Notes under the pieces: generated by a model
Database searches by the model: none
What the model was told of the DNA's origin: nothing
Seen by the model: the letters and a program-made list of their open reading frames with translations, nothing else
In this document: positions 8,683-17,008 of the stretch, one piece after another
How the letters are laid out: each line of letters begins with the position of its first letter
Numbering within the stretch: the stretch's first letter is position 1
Made by a program: the position numbers and the translations under genes
NCBI GenBank assembly: GCA_017450005.1
Contig: JAFSYM010000158.1
Coordinates: 1-49,194, forward strand
Reading direction: 5' to 3'
Length of the DNA stretch: 49,194 bases
Origin: Clostridia bacterium
GTDB lineage: Bacteria > Bacillota > Clostridia > Oscillospirales > Acutalibacteraceae

Positions 8683-9354
8683 TTATTGCGCCAGAGCCGG
8701 CAGCATCTGCAAGAGCAGCTCAACGGCACGATCGGCGGCTTTCTGCGCAAAAGTCGGAAAGTCCACCTGCGCACTGCCGTCGGCCATATCGGAGATTGAG
8801 CGCAGCACAAGGAAAGGCACCTCGTTCAGCGTCGCCGTATGCGCGACGGCACAGCCTTCCATTTCGGTGCAAAGCGCATGTGTCTGCTGTGCAATGCGTG
8901 CTCTGTGCTGCGCTTCGGACACAAACTGGTCGCCGGTCGCGATGCGGCCGATGTGCGCTTGCGGGATCGATTCGGATGCAATGCGAACCAATTCCGCGTC
9001 GGCCTGGTAGCTTTGCTGCAGCGGTTCAAATTGATCGAGTACCCACGACTGCATGTCGTGATAGACCAGCTCGCTACCGATCACGATGTCAAAGCAGCTA
9101 ACCTCATTTGAAAGACTGCCGGCCACACCGTTCTGAATGATGCAGTCGGGCGCATAGCGGTCGATCAGAATCTGTGTGTGCATTGCTGCGTTGACTTTCC
9201 CGACGCCGCACAGGCACACGATAACCGATGCGCCGCACAAGGTACCGCAATAGTAGGGGAGGGATGCATGCGTATGCACCTGCACATTTTCCATTTTTGC
9301 AACCAAGCCCTGCATCTCTGACTCCATGGCCGCTATAATACCGATTGTTTTCAT
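8683..9354 (-). CDS. mtnN: 5'-methylthioadenosine/S-adenosylhomocysteine nucleosidase
   Basis: 223-residue cytoplasmic enzyme that cleaves MTA and SAH to adenine plus the thioribosyl compound, recycling by-products of SAM metabolism. It starts IGIIAAMESEM, where Glu13 corresponds to the catalytic-pocket glutamate of the Escherichia coli enzyme. It carries NGVAGSL, ATGDQF, CTEMEG (ribose-binding Glu) and RSISDMAD with the catalytic Asp. Length is normal. The ATG at 9354 is preferred over an in-frame GTG three codons upstream because GGAG is 8 nt before it. It is divergent from a small membrane protein gene; a TATAAT -10 element lies at 9383-9388 on the minus strand, with no convincing -35. Confidence 0.95.
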   Translation of the reverse strand: MKTIGIIAAMESEMQGLVAKMENVQVHTHASLPYYCGTLCGASVIVCLCGVGKVNAAMHTQILIDRYAPDCIIQNGVAGSLSNEVSCFDIVIGSELVYHDMQSWVLDQFEPLQQSYQADAELVRIASESIPQAHIGRIATGDQFVSEAQHRARIAQQTHALCTEMEGCAVAHTATLNEVPFLVLRSISDMADGSAQVDFPTFAQKAADRAVELLLQMLPALAQ

Positions 9355-9437
9355 ATTGATCACTCCGTTCTTTGTTTAAAGTATTATATACGATTTCACG
9401 GAAAAAGAAAAGAGTTTTCTGAAAGGATGTGCACTGT

Positions 9438-9722
9438 ATGCGCAGAACTGCCCGCGGACACGGTTTTTTGTTGTGTCTGCTGCTCAACATGCTCTTTCGG
9501 TTTGAATGGGCGGTTGCGGCAATCATCCTGCTGGCGATTCACTTCTGGATGGGCTGGCCGTTGTTCTTTGTATGGATAGCCCTGGGTATCTGGTTTTTGT
9601 ACGCGCTGTTCGTCACGCTGATCCTGAGCCTTGCCAACCGTGCGGGAAACAGCCCGACGCCGCAGCAGCCGAACAAAAACCCGTATTCCAAATCGAATCA
9701 GGACTATCCGCACAACACGTAA
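9438..9722 (+). CDS. Small two-helix membrane protein, hypothetical
   Basis: 94 residues: a short basic N-terminus, then two to three hydrophobic segments (about 11-20, 24-42 and 44-64), and a polar Pro/Asn-rich tail. I do not recognise the family. The ATG at 9438 is chosen over a GTG at 9429 because GAAAGGA ends 10 nt before it and only 1 nt before the GTG. It is followed after 13 nt by a metallophosphoesterase gene with its own GGAGG, so the two are probably co-transcribed; the pairing might mean a membrane partner, but nothing in the sequence proves this. Confidence 0.75.
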   Translation: MRRTARGHGFLLCLLLNMLFRFEWAVAAIILLAIHFWMGWPLFFVWIALGIWFLYALFVTLILSLANRAGNSPTPQQPNKNPYSKSNQDYPHNT

Positions 9723-9735
9723 CGGAGGCGAATGT

Positions 9736-10698
9736 ATGAACCGATTTGTTAAAATGCAGCGCGAGCTGCAGCAGTGGATAGACAGCGGCAAAGTTCCCAT
9801 GCCGGACGCGAGCACACCAATTGAACCGGATCCTTCGGCGCGCCTGACGTTTGCCGTTTGGGGCGATCCGCAGATTTATACACTCTCTCCGGTGCGCAGC
9901 GCGAAATTTTATGCGGCATGCAGGGATCTTGCGAATATGTGCACGCCATTGGATGCGCTGATTTTTGCAGGCGATATAGCGGAGAACGGCGATGCGGCGG
10001 AATACCGTATGGTGTCGCAGATTCTGCGGGACGTCTGTCCGAACGCATTCCGGCATTTTTTGTGTGTGCCGGGCAATCATGATGTGCGGCTGAAGAACTA
10101 CGTCAGGCAGGTGGATGTCTTTAACCGCTTCATCGCAAGCGTACCCGGCGGGATTCCGTCAGGTGATGCGCATCATTGCCACACAGTGCGCATGCGCGGA
10201 TATACATTTCTGCTGATGGGATCGGATGCGTCAACGTTTGAGGGCGCTTATATCGGTACACGCCAGCTTCGTTGGATCGACGAAGAATTGTATAAGGCAA
10301 ACGGCAAGCCGGTTTTTATCATCAATCATCAGACGCTGCACCGCACAAACGGTTTGCCGAAGACGTGGCTCGGCAGGGGAAGCTGGCGCGGTTCTGTCGG
10401 CTGGCAGTCGGACGCGCTGCGTGAGGTATTCGAGCGCTATAGAAACGTTATCTTTATCACAGGCCACCTGCATTACGGCACAAGTCGGTATACATACGAG
10501 GATCACGGCGCTTTCAAAGCGTTGTCGGTACCGACTATCAGCGTCGTCAATCACGGCATCTGCACCGCAGATACACAGGGGTATGTGCTCTCGGTATACG
10601 ACGACCGTATTTTGGCAAAAGCGCGTATTTTCGGTGAAGGACGATATCTGGAAAAAGAGCGGGACAATGCACAGATCATCATCCCGATTGAACGATAA
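9736..10698 (+). CDS. Calcineurin-like metallophosphoesterase
   Basis: 320-residue soluble protein with all five blocks of a calcineurin-like metallophosphoesterase: GDPQ for the usual DxH site, AGDIAENGD, VPGNHD, IINHQT and FITGHLHYG. The two-metal centre would hydrolyse a phosphomonoester or phosphodiester; the substrate is not identifiable. No signal peptide is present. The true start is the ATG at 9736 with GGAGG 7 nt upstream; the longer reading frame upstream belongs to the overlap with the preceding gene's 3' end. It lies in an operon with the small membrane protein and ends at a bidirectional terminator. Confidence 0.9.
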   Translation: MNRFVKMQRELQQWIDSGKVPMPDASTPIEPDPSARLTFAVWGDPQIYTLSPVRSAKFYAACRDLANMCTPLDALIFAGDIAENGDAAEYRMVSQILRDVCPNAFRHFLCVPGNHDVRLKNYVRQVDVFNRFIASVPGGIPSGDAHHCHTVRMRGYTFLLMGSDASTFEGAYIGTRQLRWIDEELYKANGKPVFIINHQTLHRTNGLPKTWLGRGSWRGSVGWQSDALREVFERYRNVIFITGHLHYGTSRYTYEDHGAFKALSVPTISVVNHGICTADTQGYVLSVYDDRILAKARIFGEGRYLEKERDNAQIIIPIER

Positions 10699-10707
10699 AC
10701 AAAAATG

Positions 10708-10738
10708 GCAGCTCCGGAAGACCGGAGCTGCTGTCTTT
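10708..10738. terminator. Bidirectional terminator between phosphoesterase and rhamnosidase genes
   Basis: GCAGCTCCGG (10708-10717) and CCGGAGCTGC (10722-10731) form a perfect 10-bp stem with a 4-nt loop. The plus strand continues TGTCTTT; the minus strand continues CATTTTTG. Both convergent genes end next to it. Confidence 0.85.
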
Positions 10739-10744
10739 ACGGCA

Positions 10745-12919
10745 TTATTCAAGGGATACGGTGAAGTCGTTCGATCCTGCGGAAAGCTCCGTTGTCAGAT
10801 TCTTTAACCGCAGTTCGGCATGAATGCCTTCGCAAACATCCACATGCAGGTTTATGTGATCGCCTTCCCGTTTCCACTGTACCGCCAGTTTTCCCGCAGA
10901 TGTTGTAATATGGCCGGCTGCATGATTCAGCCCCTTTGGGAATACGGGCGAAATCACGAAGCCACGCATACCGTTTGCACAAGGAGTTTGTTTGATTCCG
11001 AGGATATATCGGAAAAGACATACGGTTGCAGCGCCGAACATCGGATGATTGTGCGACGCTTCTCCGTTCCAGTTTTCCCAAAGCGTTGTCGCGCCGCCGC
11101 GGCGCATGGCGTCAAAAGAACCTTCCTTGCAGTTGGAGAGCAGGGTGTAAGCCAAATCTTCGTAACCGTTCTCAAACAATACGCGCAAAAGAATCGGTGT
11201 GCCGAAAATCCCTGTGTCAAACTCGCCGAGCTGCGTGTAACGACGCACAAGATTTTGCATTGTACGTTCGTCGCCGATGCCGCAATCGAGCGCGAAAGCA
11301 TCCGCGCCCTGCACGCCGCCGCAGAATACGCCGTCTATTTCATACGCATTGCGCAGGGCGTCCGCGTGAAAATCAATTAGCGTTTCCAACCCGGATAAGT
11401 CTTTTGTCTGTGCGATGGCGAGATCGTTTAACTGGCGCAGCAGTAAAATGTACAGCGCCGTATTGACAAACGGTTCCGGAATCTGTACCTTTTCCGGCGT
11501 ACACCATTCGCCGAGACACCATCCGTCTTTTTCTTCGCGGACAATCAGACCGTCATCACTGTGTGACTCCATATAACCTACAAACTTCTGCATACGCGGG
11601 AAGATTTTGCGCAAAAAGTCGATGTCACCCGTATGCCGGAAATAAACATAAGGTACGGAAATAATTGCGCCGCCCCAGCCGGCAGGTCCGCCGCCGCCGC
11701 CCGCGAACGGTGCGGTATGCTGCACATGTCCGGTATACGCATCCTGACAGTCAAGAATATCATTAATCCATTTGCGATAGAAGGAAGCGGCGTCGAACTG
11801 TGTCATGACAGCGTCGCACGTCAACTGTCCGTCTCCGGTATAGCCAAGACGCTCACGATGCGGACAATCGGACGGAATGCTGCCGTGCATATTGCATTGC
11901 TGGGTGTTGATGAACGTGTCATGGTACCAGTTCAGCAGCGGATCGCTGCACTCAAAAGAGGACGTAACCGGCACGTCTGCATGGATTACACGTACCTCAA
12001 CAGGCCGCGCGTTATTGGTCAGCGAAAAATAGCGGAAGCCGAACCAGGTGAATTCCGGATTGTATGTGCGTTCCCAATCCGTGAAGAAGGTCGCGCATTG
12101 TCTCTGCTCGCCGAACCCGACGGATCGGTTATTGAGCGTGCCGTCTTCAAACAGATTTTCCGCACATTCAAGCTCTACCAATTCGCCCGGCGCATCACAA
12201 TGAATCACCGGATAGCCTGTGATATTGCGGCTGACACGGTAAACGGAATAGTCCCCGTGATTCTTGACAAGCTCCGGCCGAAGTATCTCGACCACTTTAT
12301 CGGTCGGGCAATCCGCAATGCAGTACTCGCTTTCCGGCGGCAAAACACATACAGCTTGAGACCATCCGGCAGGGCGATGCCCGGGCTTATCCCAGTGGCG
12401 GTCAAAACCGGTGTAATCGTGTACCTCGCCGTGAAACAGATTGATGCTGCGGTAATACCCGCGCGAGCATATCACGTCGGAATCGGATTCAATCCGGTCG
12501 GTTTCCGTTTCGATCAAAAAGCACAGCTTGACGTCACCGTAGGACATGTTTCCCTCGGCAAGCCGCTTTGTCTGGTGATAGAAACCGCCGCCGACCGCAA
12601 CGCCGATAACATTTTCGCCTTCGTGCAGATAGTCGGCTATGTCATAGCGCATCACATAAATCCGATGACTTTGCCGGTCGTTGAGCGGATAACTGAGCAT
12701 CATATCGTTTCGCGCATGGTAGTCGGAAACCGGCGGAACGAACTCATCGTTCCCGACGCGTTTGCCGTTGATCGTCAGGCGGAAATAACCGAGCCCGCAG
12801 ATGGTGATCTGTGCATCACAGATCGAGCGGAGCGAAAAATCCTTGCGGAACAGCGCCGCATCCGGACAGTCCGTCGCAATCAGCCAGCGTGCGTCGCCGA
12901 ATAATTCTCTGTGTGTCAT
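10745..12919 (-). CDS. Alpha-L-rhamnosidase, glycoside hydrolase family 78
   Basis: 724 residues, no signal peptide. The N-terminal half is beta-sandwich with the ENVIGVAVGGGFYHQ-type motif of bacterial rhamnosidase N-domains. The (alpha/alpha)6 catalytic domain carries DCPHRERLGYTGDGQ at 351-365, with Glu356 as likely acid, and later GATTLWENWNG, whose Glu is the likely base. It should release terminal alpha-L-rhamnose from plant or bacterial glycosides inside the cell, after uptake by a transporter not in this window. The ATG overlaps the stop of the upstream SDR gene (ATGA), with AGGGAG before it, so the two are translationally coupled. Length is shorter than many GH78 enzymes that carry extra modules. 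Confidence 0.9.
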   Translation of the reverse strand: MTHRELFGDARWLIATDCPDAALFRKDFSLRSICDAQITICGLGYFRLTINGKRVGNDEFVPPVSDYHARNDMMLSYPLNDRQSHRIYVMRYDIADYLHEGENVIGVAVGGGFYHQTKRLAEGNMSYGDVKLCFLIETETDRIESDSDVICSRGYYRSINLFHGEVHDYTGFDRHWDKPGHRPAGWSQAVCVLPPESEYCIADCPTDKVVEILRPELVKNHGDYSVYRVSRNITGYPVIHCDAPGELVELECAENLFEDGTLNNRSVGFGEQRQCATFFTDWERTYNPEFTWFGFRYFSLTNNARPVEVRVIHADVPVTSSFECSDPLLNWYHDTFINTQQCNMHGSIPSDCPHRERLGYTGDGQLTCDAVMTQFDAASFYRKWINDILDCQDAYTGHVQHTAPFAGGGGGPAGWGGAIISVPYVYFRHTGDIDFLRKIFPRMQKFVGYMESHSDDGLIVREEKDGWCLGEWCTPEKVQIPEPFVNTALYILLLRQLNDLAIAQTKDLSGLETLIDFHADALRNAYEIDGVFCGGVQGADAFALDCGIGDERTMQNLVRRYTQLGEFDTGIFGTPILLRVLFENGYEDLAYTLLSNCKEGSFDAMRRGGATTLWENWNGEASHNHPMFGAATVCLFRYILGIKQTPCANGMRGFVISPVFPKGLNHAAGHITTSAGKLAVQWKREGDHINLHVDVCEGIHAELRLKNLTTELSAGSNDFTVSLE

Positions 12920-13911
12920 TGATCTCCCTCATACTCGCGTATCCACGCGACCATATCCTGCACGGACTGCCGCACGGACATCGGGTTATAGCCAAGCTCC
13001 CGTTTGGCTTTGGCAATGGAAAAATTGCAGTTGGAAACGAGCTTGCGGATTGTATAGCGCGTAAAGAGCGGCGTCGTATGCGAGAGCTTATAATAGACCT
13101 CCATCACAGGCGCAGCCAGGGAAACGATCCCTTTGTTCATGCGGATCTTCGGACATTTCTTACCGCAGACTTCTGCAACGGTTTTGATGAATCCGTGCGT
13201 GGTGATCTGCTCGCCGCAAAGAATATAACCCTCGCCGGATTTTCCTTTTTCTGCCGCTGCGATCATTCCGTCCGCAACGTCGCGCACATCCACAAAGTTG
13301 TATGCCCCGAACGCGAGAGAGACTGGAAAACTGCCGCGCATGAACATGCGAACCATCTCGCCGGCATTGGATACCTTGAAATCATATGGGCCGATACAGG
13401 CGCCGGGATACACAATGACCGCGTCGAGGTTCTCTGTTCGACACGTATGCAGCACAAAATTTGTTGCAGCTGCTTTGGTCTTTGCATAAGTACCGTCCAG
13501 CTTATCGGGATCGAAGTCGTCCGTCTCACGCATAAGCTGATTGCCGGGGAGCGGATCGAATGCGTCGACGCTGGAGGCATAAACGATTCTGCGCACGCCG
13601 CATTTCTGTGCGGCACGGACAACGTTTTTGGTGCCTTCAAAATTCACACGCCAGATCGCGTCTTCGTTGCCGACATTGATATCTATGATGCCCGCAAGAT
13701 GAAACACGATGTCTGCGCCGGTGAATGCGCGCACCAGCGAGTCCGGGTCAGTGACGTCGCCATAGACTTTTTCACAGTCAATGCCGTCGAAAATCGGCGT
13801 GTCCTTGCGAATCAGAATCCGAATACGCACAGGCAGCGACTCCATCTTTTTCAGCAGCGCATAGCCGATATGACCGGTCGCGCCGGTGATGATATACAGG
13901 GGAGAGTTCAT
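12916..13911 (-). CDS. NAD(P)-dependent epimerase/dehydratase (extended SDR)
   Basis: 331 residues of the extended short-chain dehydrogenase/reductase group. A Rossmann nucleotide-binding motif TGATGHIG is at 9-16, an acidic DVTD at 52-55, ASSVDAF at 112-118 with the active Ser, and the catalytic pair Tyr142/Lys146 in YAKTK. The overall pattern recalls dihydroflavonol-4-reductase-like and sugar-nucleotide epimerase families; the C-terminal third, which decides the substrate, is not recognisable to me. AAAGGAG precedes the ATG. It is the first gene of a two-gene operon with the GH78 rhamnosidase, so it may act on the released sugar or aglycone. Its promoter contains a strong palindrome (13940-13960). 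Confidence 0.87.
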   Translation of the reverse strand: MNSPLYIITGATGHIGYALLKKMESLPVRIRILIRKDTPIFDGIDCEKVYGDVTDPDSLVRAFTGADIVFHLAGIIDINVGNEDAIWRVNFEGTKNVVRAAQKCGVRRIVYASSVDAFDPLPGNQLMRETDDFDPDKLDGTYAKTKAAATNFVLHTCRTENLDAVIVYPGACIGPYDFKVSNAGEMVRMFMRGSFPVSLAFGAYNFVDVRDVADGMIAAAEKGKSGEGYILCGEQITTHGFIKTVAEVCGKKCPKIRMNKGIVSLAAPVMEVYYKLSHTTPLFTRYTIRKLVSNCNFSIAKAKRELGYNPMSVRQSVQDMVAWIREYEGDQ

Positions 13912-13936
13912 AAAGCATTACTCCTTTCTTCTTGAG

Positions 13937-13966
13937 ATTATAGCATACTACTTATGCTATTGACAA
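13937..13966 (-). promoter_or_regulatory. Promoter of the SDR-rhamnosidase operon with palindrome in the spacer
   Basis: Minus strand -35 TTGTCA (13961-13966), 18-bp spacer, -10 TATAAT (13937-13942). The spacer is almost filled by the perfect inverted repeat ATAGCATA-CTACT-TATGCTAT (13940-13960). A palindrome between -35 and -10 fits either a repressor or a MerR-type activator; no regulator gene is adjacent. Confidence 0.7.
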
Positions 13967-14004
13967 GAAGATATGAAATAATTCTGGAATAATTCAACAG
14001 AATG

Positions 14005-14013
14005 TGATATACT
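14005..14013 (+). promoter_or_regulatory. Extended -10 promoter of the phosphatase-rsuA operon
   Basis: TGATATACT is an extended -10 element (TG, one base, TATACT at 14008-14013). The -35 region is poor. It is 21 bp before the GTG start at 14035 and divergent from the SDR promoter. Confidence 0.5.
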
Positions 14014-14034
14014 GCGTGTAAAGGAAGTGATTAT

Positions 14035-15363
14035 GTGCGATGGTATAAAAAGATTTGTTGCTGTGTGCTCGTCGCTGCAATAATGCTGTGTCTTTCGGTA
14101 TTTGCTTTTTCTGCTTCTATGGATGATTGGACGCAAAAATGGGACACCGCGGTTTCCGACGGTTCCGTGCTTTCCGTTTCACCCGGTTCAGACAGTACGC
14201 AGTTGGATTTTGCCTGGCTCGAAAAAATCGGCGCAAAGAGCGCGTTTCGTTTCGGCACTTCGCAGACTTTGATCGATGCGGATGCGCTTTCCGTCCGGGA
14301 GTCTTTGACGGTTGTCGGCCGAAAGCAGTGCCATGTCACAGCAGACAATCTGCATCCGGACACAGTATATTATTATTCCTATTTCAGAAACGGCGCATGG
14401 AGCGAGACCTATTCCGTCCGTACGCCCGGCGATACATTGACCGCGCTTTTCGTATCCGATGCGCAGCTCGGCCGATCGGGCGACTGGCACAAAAAAGAGG
14501 TGCTGCTGCACGACGTTGCCGGCTGGGATACGACCTTGACCGAAGCGATGCAGAGTCACCCGGAAATTGCTTTATGTCTTTCGGCAGGGGATCAGGCGGA
14601 GATCGGGTTCTCTGAGCAGCAGTTCCGGCTGTTTCTTGCGCCGCAGGCACTTCGCGCACTGCCGATTGCGACAACGATCGGCAATCATGAGTTTTATTTC
14701 CCGTATCTGAATCTTCACTTTGCGCATCCGAACCGTTTCGGCGGCAGCGCTGTCCATTCTCTGGGCGACGAACCGTATTATTTTGAAAAAGGAAACGTCT
14801 TGTTTATCGTTCTGGATTCCAACAATTCTTTCTCCCTGGATCAGGAGGCTGTACTGGAAAAAGCAGTCGGCGCATATCCGGATACGCGCTGGCGCGTGGT
14901 GATGATGCACCACAGCCTGTACAGCTGCGAGGATACGCCGGATGAAGGACCTATGCATCTGCGAAAGGTGTTTGCGCCGCTGTTTAAAAAGTACGGCGTC
15001 GATCTTGTTCTGTCCGGTCATACACACCGTTACAGCCGTTCAAAACCCATTGACGGCATCACATATCTGGAGGGCGGCTGCTGTTCCGGCTGCAACTGCA
15101 AGGCAAGTCCGCAGATTCTTCCGGCCTATACGGAAGCCGGTTATCCGTACAACAATCCTGTCTATTCCGTTTTGCAATTCGGAGAAAATGAGATTTCCAT
15201 AGAGAGCTTTGCTGTTTGCGAGGATGAAAGCGTCATGATGGATGAAGGCACTGTGACGGGCGGTATTCATTCCGGGGAATTGCCGAAAATGCCCCTTCCG
15301 GCAAAGATTCTGCAAACGATACTGTCGCTCTTCGGGCGTGCGGTATCACTGCTGTTCGTATGA
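14035..15363 (+). CDS. Secreted metallophosphatase, purple-acid-phosphatase-like
   Basis: 442 residues with an N-terminal signal peptide (hydrophobic core about 7-25). Residues about 40-125 look like the fibronectin-type domain preceding purple acid phosphatase catalytic domains. The catalytic part has FVSDAQL, SAGDQAE, IGNHEF, MMHHSLYS and LSGHTHRYS, a full calcineurin-like metal-binding set, so it should hydrolyse phosphate esters outside the membrane. A second hydrophobic stretch at the C-terminus (about 425-442) may be a membrane anchor. The start is GTG (14035), with AAGGAAG before it; an ATG two bases earlier is in another frame. Its stop overlaps the rsuA start by 4 nt. Confidence 0.87.
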   Translation: MRWYKKICCCVLVAAIMLCLSVFAFSASMDDWTQKWDTAVSDGSVLSVSPGSDSTQLDFAWLEKIGAKSAFRFGTSQTLIDADALSVRESLTVVGRKQCHVTADNLHPDTVYYYSYFRNGAWSETYSVRTPGDTLTALFVSDAQLGRSGDWHKKEVLLHDVAGWDTTLTEAMQSHPEIALCLSAGDQAEIGFSEQQFRLFLAPQALRALPIATTIGNHEFYFPYLNLHFAHPNRFGGSAVHSLGDEPYYFEKGNVLFIVLDSNNSFSLDQEAVLEKAVGAYPDTRWRVVMMHHSLYSCEDTPDEGPMHLRKVFAPLFKKYGVDLVLSGHTHRYSRSKPIDGITYLEGGCCSGCNCKASPQILPAYTEAGYPYNNPVYSVLQFGENEISIESFAVCEDESVMMDEGTVTGGIHSGELPKMPLPAKILQTILSLFGRAVSLLFV

Positions 15364-16076
15364 GCGAGCGTCTGGATAAATGGCTGTCTGATCGCAGCGC
15401 GGACAGCCGCAAGGAGATCAAAACGCTGATACGCGGGCGACAAGTTCGCGTCAATGATGCGGTTGTGACAGATCCCGGTCATCATGTTGTGCCGGGCGAC
15501 ACGGTGTCTGTGCGCGGCGTCGTTGTGACAGCAGATCAGTTTGTCTATATCATGCTCAATAAGCCGCAGGGCGTCGTCAGCGTTTCCAGCGCGCCCGGAG
15601 ACCGCACGGTCATCGACTTGCTGCCGCCGCAGATGCGCCGTCCCGATCTGTTTCCGGCAGGGCGATTGGATCGTGATACGACAGGTTTTGTATTGATAAC
15701 CAATGACGGCGAGTTTGCACATCGCATCCTGTCTCCGAAAAAGCATGTTGACAAGGTGTATCGCGTTTCGCTGCGCGATCCCGCACAGGAGTCTTATATA
15801 CAGGCTTTTGCCGATGGGCTCGTTCTCGGTGACGGGACTAAATGTTTGTCCGCTGTGCTTATCTTTTCGGATGATCCGCGATGCGTGACGGTTCGGCTTC
15901 GTGAGGGACGGTATCACCAGGTCAAGCGCATGTTCGCCTCACTCGGCAATCAGGTCGTTCAGCTTCACCGTGAATCGATCGGCACTGTTTTGCTTGATCC
16001 TGCATTAGCGCCTGGCGAGTGCAGGCCTCTGACCAAAGAAGAAATACAGAAAATGCTCGACAGTTCTGACGGATAA
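15360..16076 (+). CDS. rsuA: RsuA-family rRNA pseudouridine synthase
   Basis: 238 residues. An N-terminal S4 RNA-binding domain (about 1-60, RLDKWLSDRSADSRKE and RGRQVRVND) is followed by the catalytic domain with YIMLNKPQGVVS, the signature GRLDRDTTG with catalytic Asp104, and the late GRYHQVKRM motif. It is predicted to isomerise a uridine in 16S rRNA (position 516 in E. coli). RsuA-like and RluB/RluE-like paralogs are hard to separate by eye, so the target is less certain than the chemistry. The ATG overlaps the preceding phosphatase stop (ATGA), implying coupled translation. A long hairpin follows. Confidence 0.92.
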   Translation: MSERLDKWLSDRSADSRKEIKTLIRGRQVRVNDAVVTDPGHHVVPGDTVSVRGVVVTADQFVYIMLNKPQGVVSVSSAPGDRTVIDLLPPQMRRPDLFPAGRLDRDTTGFVLITNDGEFAHRILSPKKHVDKVYRVSLRDPAQESYIQAFADGLVLGDGTKCLSAVLIFSDDPRCVTVRLREGRYHQVKRMFASLGNQVVQLHRESIGTVLLDPALAPGECRPLTKEEIQKMLDSSDG

Positions 16077-16079
16077 GAG

Positions 16080-16136
16080 AACCGCCGCAGGGGAGTGATC
16101 CTCTTGCGGCGGTTCGTGCTTGTTGCATTTTTTTTG
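16080..16136 (+). terminator. Hairpin terminator after rsuA
   Basis: AACCGCCGCA (16080-16089) and TGCGGCGGTT (16105-16114) form a 10-bp stem, extended inside by GGGGA/TCCTC. The T-run (16128-16135) starts 13 nt later, so the terminator is atypical but probable. Confidence 0.65.
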
Positions 16137-16138
16137 GT

Positions 16139-16332
16139 TCATCACGGTTTTTTGTGGGATGGTCAGATGTCGGTAAAGAGCGGTGTCATCGCGAGGAGCG
16201 AAGCGACGTGGCGATCCGTAACCCCGGTAGTGCATAAATGAACAAGAAGGAGAACAGATTGCCGCGCGCCATAAAGGCGCTCGCGATGACAAACAAGGGG
16301 ACGTTTTCTTGTCCCACAAAATTCCGTGATGA
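16139..16332. repeat. Nested inverted repeat, possible non-autonomous palindromic element
   Basis: Outer arms 16139-16159 and 16312-16332 are 21-bp inverted repeats with two mismatches (TCATCACGG...TGTGGGA). Inside them lies a 108-bp palindromic repeat (16184-16291) with ends TGTCATCGCGAG, and a short hairpin GGGGAC/GTCCC (16297-16315). No transposase is encoded. It fills the space between the convergent rsuA and HAD genes. Confidence 0.7.
16184..16291. repeat. REP/MITE-like repeat with TGTCATCGCGAG ends
   Basis: The left end reads TGTCATCGCGAGGAGCGAAG and the right end, in reverse complement, begins TGTCATCGCGAGCGCC. Both ends continue to GTGGCGATC or GCGGCAATC. This resembles the widespread palindromic family with TGTCATTGCGAGGAGCGAAG ends that I know from several bacterial genomes. 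Confidence 0.7.
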
Positions 16333-16366
16333 GCGGTTTTTTGATTGCGTGCATCGTTTGATACGG

Positions 16367-17008
16367 TCAATCGATTGTCTGCCAGTCCTCGACAATACAA
16401 TCTGCAAAAGATTTGAACGCATCCCATTCGGATTTGCTCGTCTCATCGTAGACCGCAGTCACGGAGAAACCGGCGCGTTTGGCCGTCTGTCCTGCTTTCA
16501 TAGCGTCTTCAAATACCATCGTTTCTTCCGGCGTTCCACCAAGCCGCTCGGCGGCATACAGATAGATATCCGGTTCTGTTTTGCCCTTGCCGACGGTTTC
16601 CGCGGAAACAGCAAACGAGAAGTATTTTTTCAGATCCAGCCTGTCAAGGCACAGCTCAACAAGGTTTGTCGGCGTCGTCGACGCCACGCACATCGGCACG
16701 CCCTGTTCTTTCAGGCTATCCAGAAAACGCAGGACGCCGGGCTTGATAATCACGTCGTTTTCATAGTGTACGCGCATCAGTTCACGCATTCTGCCGATAA
16801 TTGTTTCTGCCGAAAGCGTCAGATTGAACCGGCCGTTCAGGTAGTCGACCATCTGGTTGAGCGTCATCGGATTGACAGTCTCCATCAGACCGTCTTCGTA
16901 GATGCCCAGTTCACGAATAAAATCGCAGCACACATGATCCCAGTACTTCATGGAATCCACCAGTGTGCCGTCCATGTCAAAAATAGCGTATTTCTTATCG
17001 AAAATCAA
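16367..17008 (-). CDS. HAD-superfamily phosphatase/phosphoglucomutase-like protein
   Basis: 213 residues of the haloacid dehalogenase superfamily. The nucleophile motif is FDMDGT with Asp11 and Asp13. A helical cap follows (about 17-85), then the motif II VASTTPTN, and motif III/IV residues around GKGKTEPDIY and VFEDAMKAG. This arrangement matches small-molecule phosphatases and beta-phosphoglucomutases. The start is TTG (17008), overlapping the upstream stop (TTGA) and placed 7 nt after GGGAGG; no ATG or GTG is available before the essential DMDGT. It is the last gene of the inositol operon, so a phosphorylated intermediate could be the substrate. Confidence 0.87.
   Translation of the reverse strand: MIFDKKYAIFDMDGTLVDSMKYWDHVCCDFIRELGIYEDGLMETVNPMTLNQMVDYLNGRFNLTLSAETIIGRMRELMRVHYENDVIIKPGVLRFLDSLKEQGVPMCVASTTPTNLVELCLDRLDLKKYFSFAVSAETVGKGKTEPDIYLYAAERLGGTPEETMVFEDAMKAGQTAKRAGFSVTAVYDETSKSEWDAFKSFADCIVEDWQTID

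Noticed and set aside
11633..12904. 423-codon plus-strand frame opposite the GH78 gene
   Set aside because: Antisense shadow of a clear family 78 rhamnosidase; no start signal or domain.
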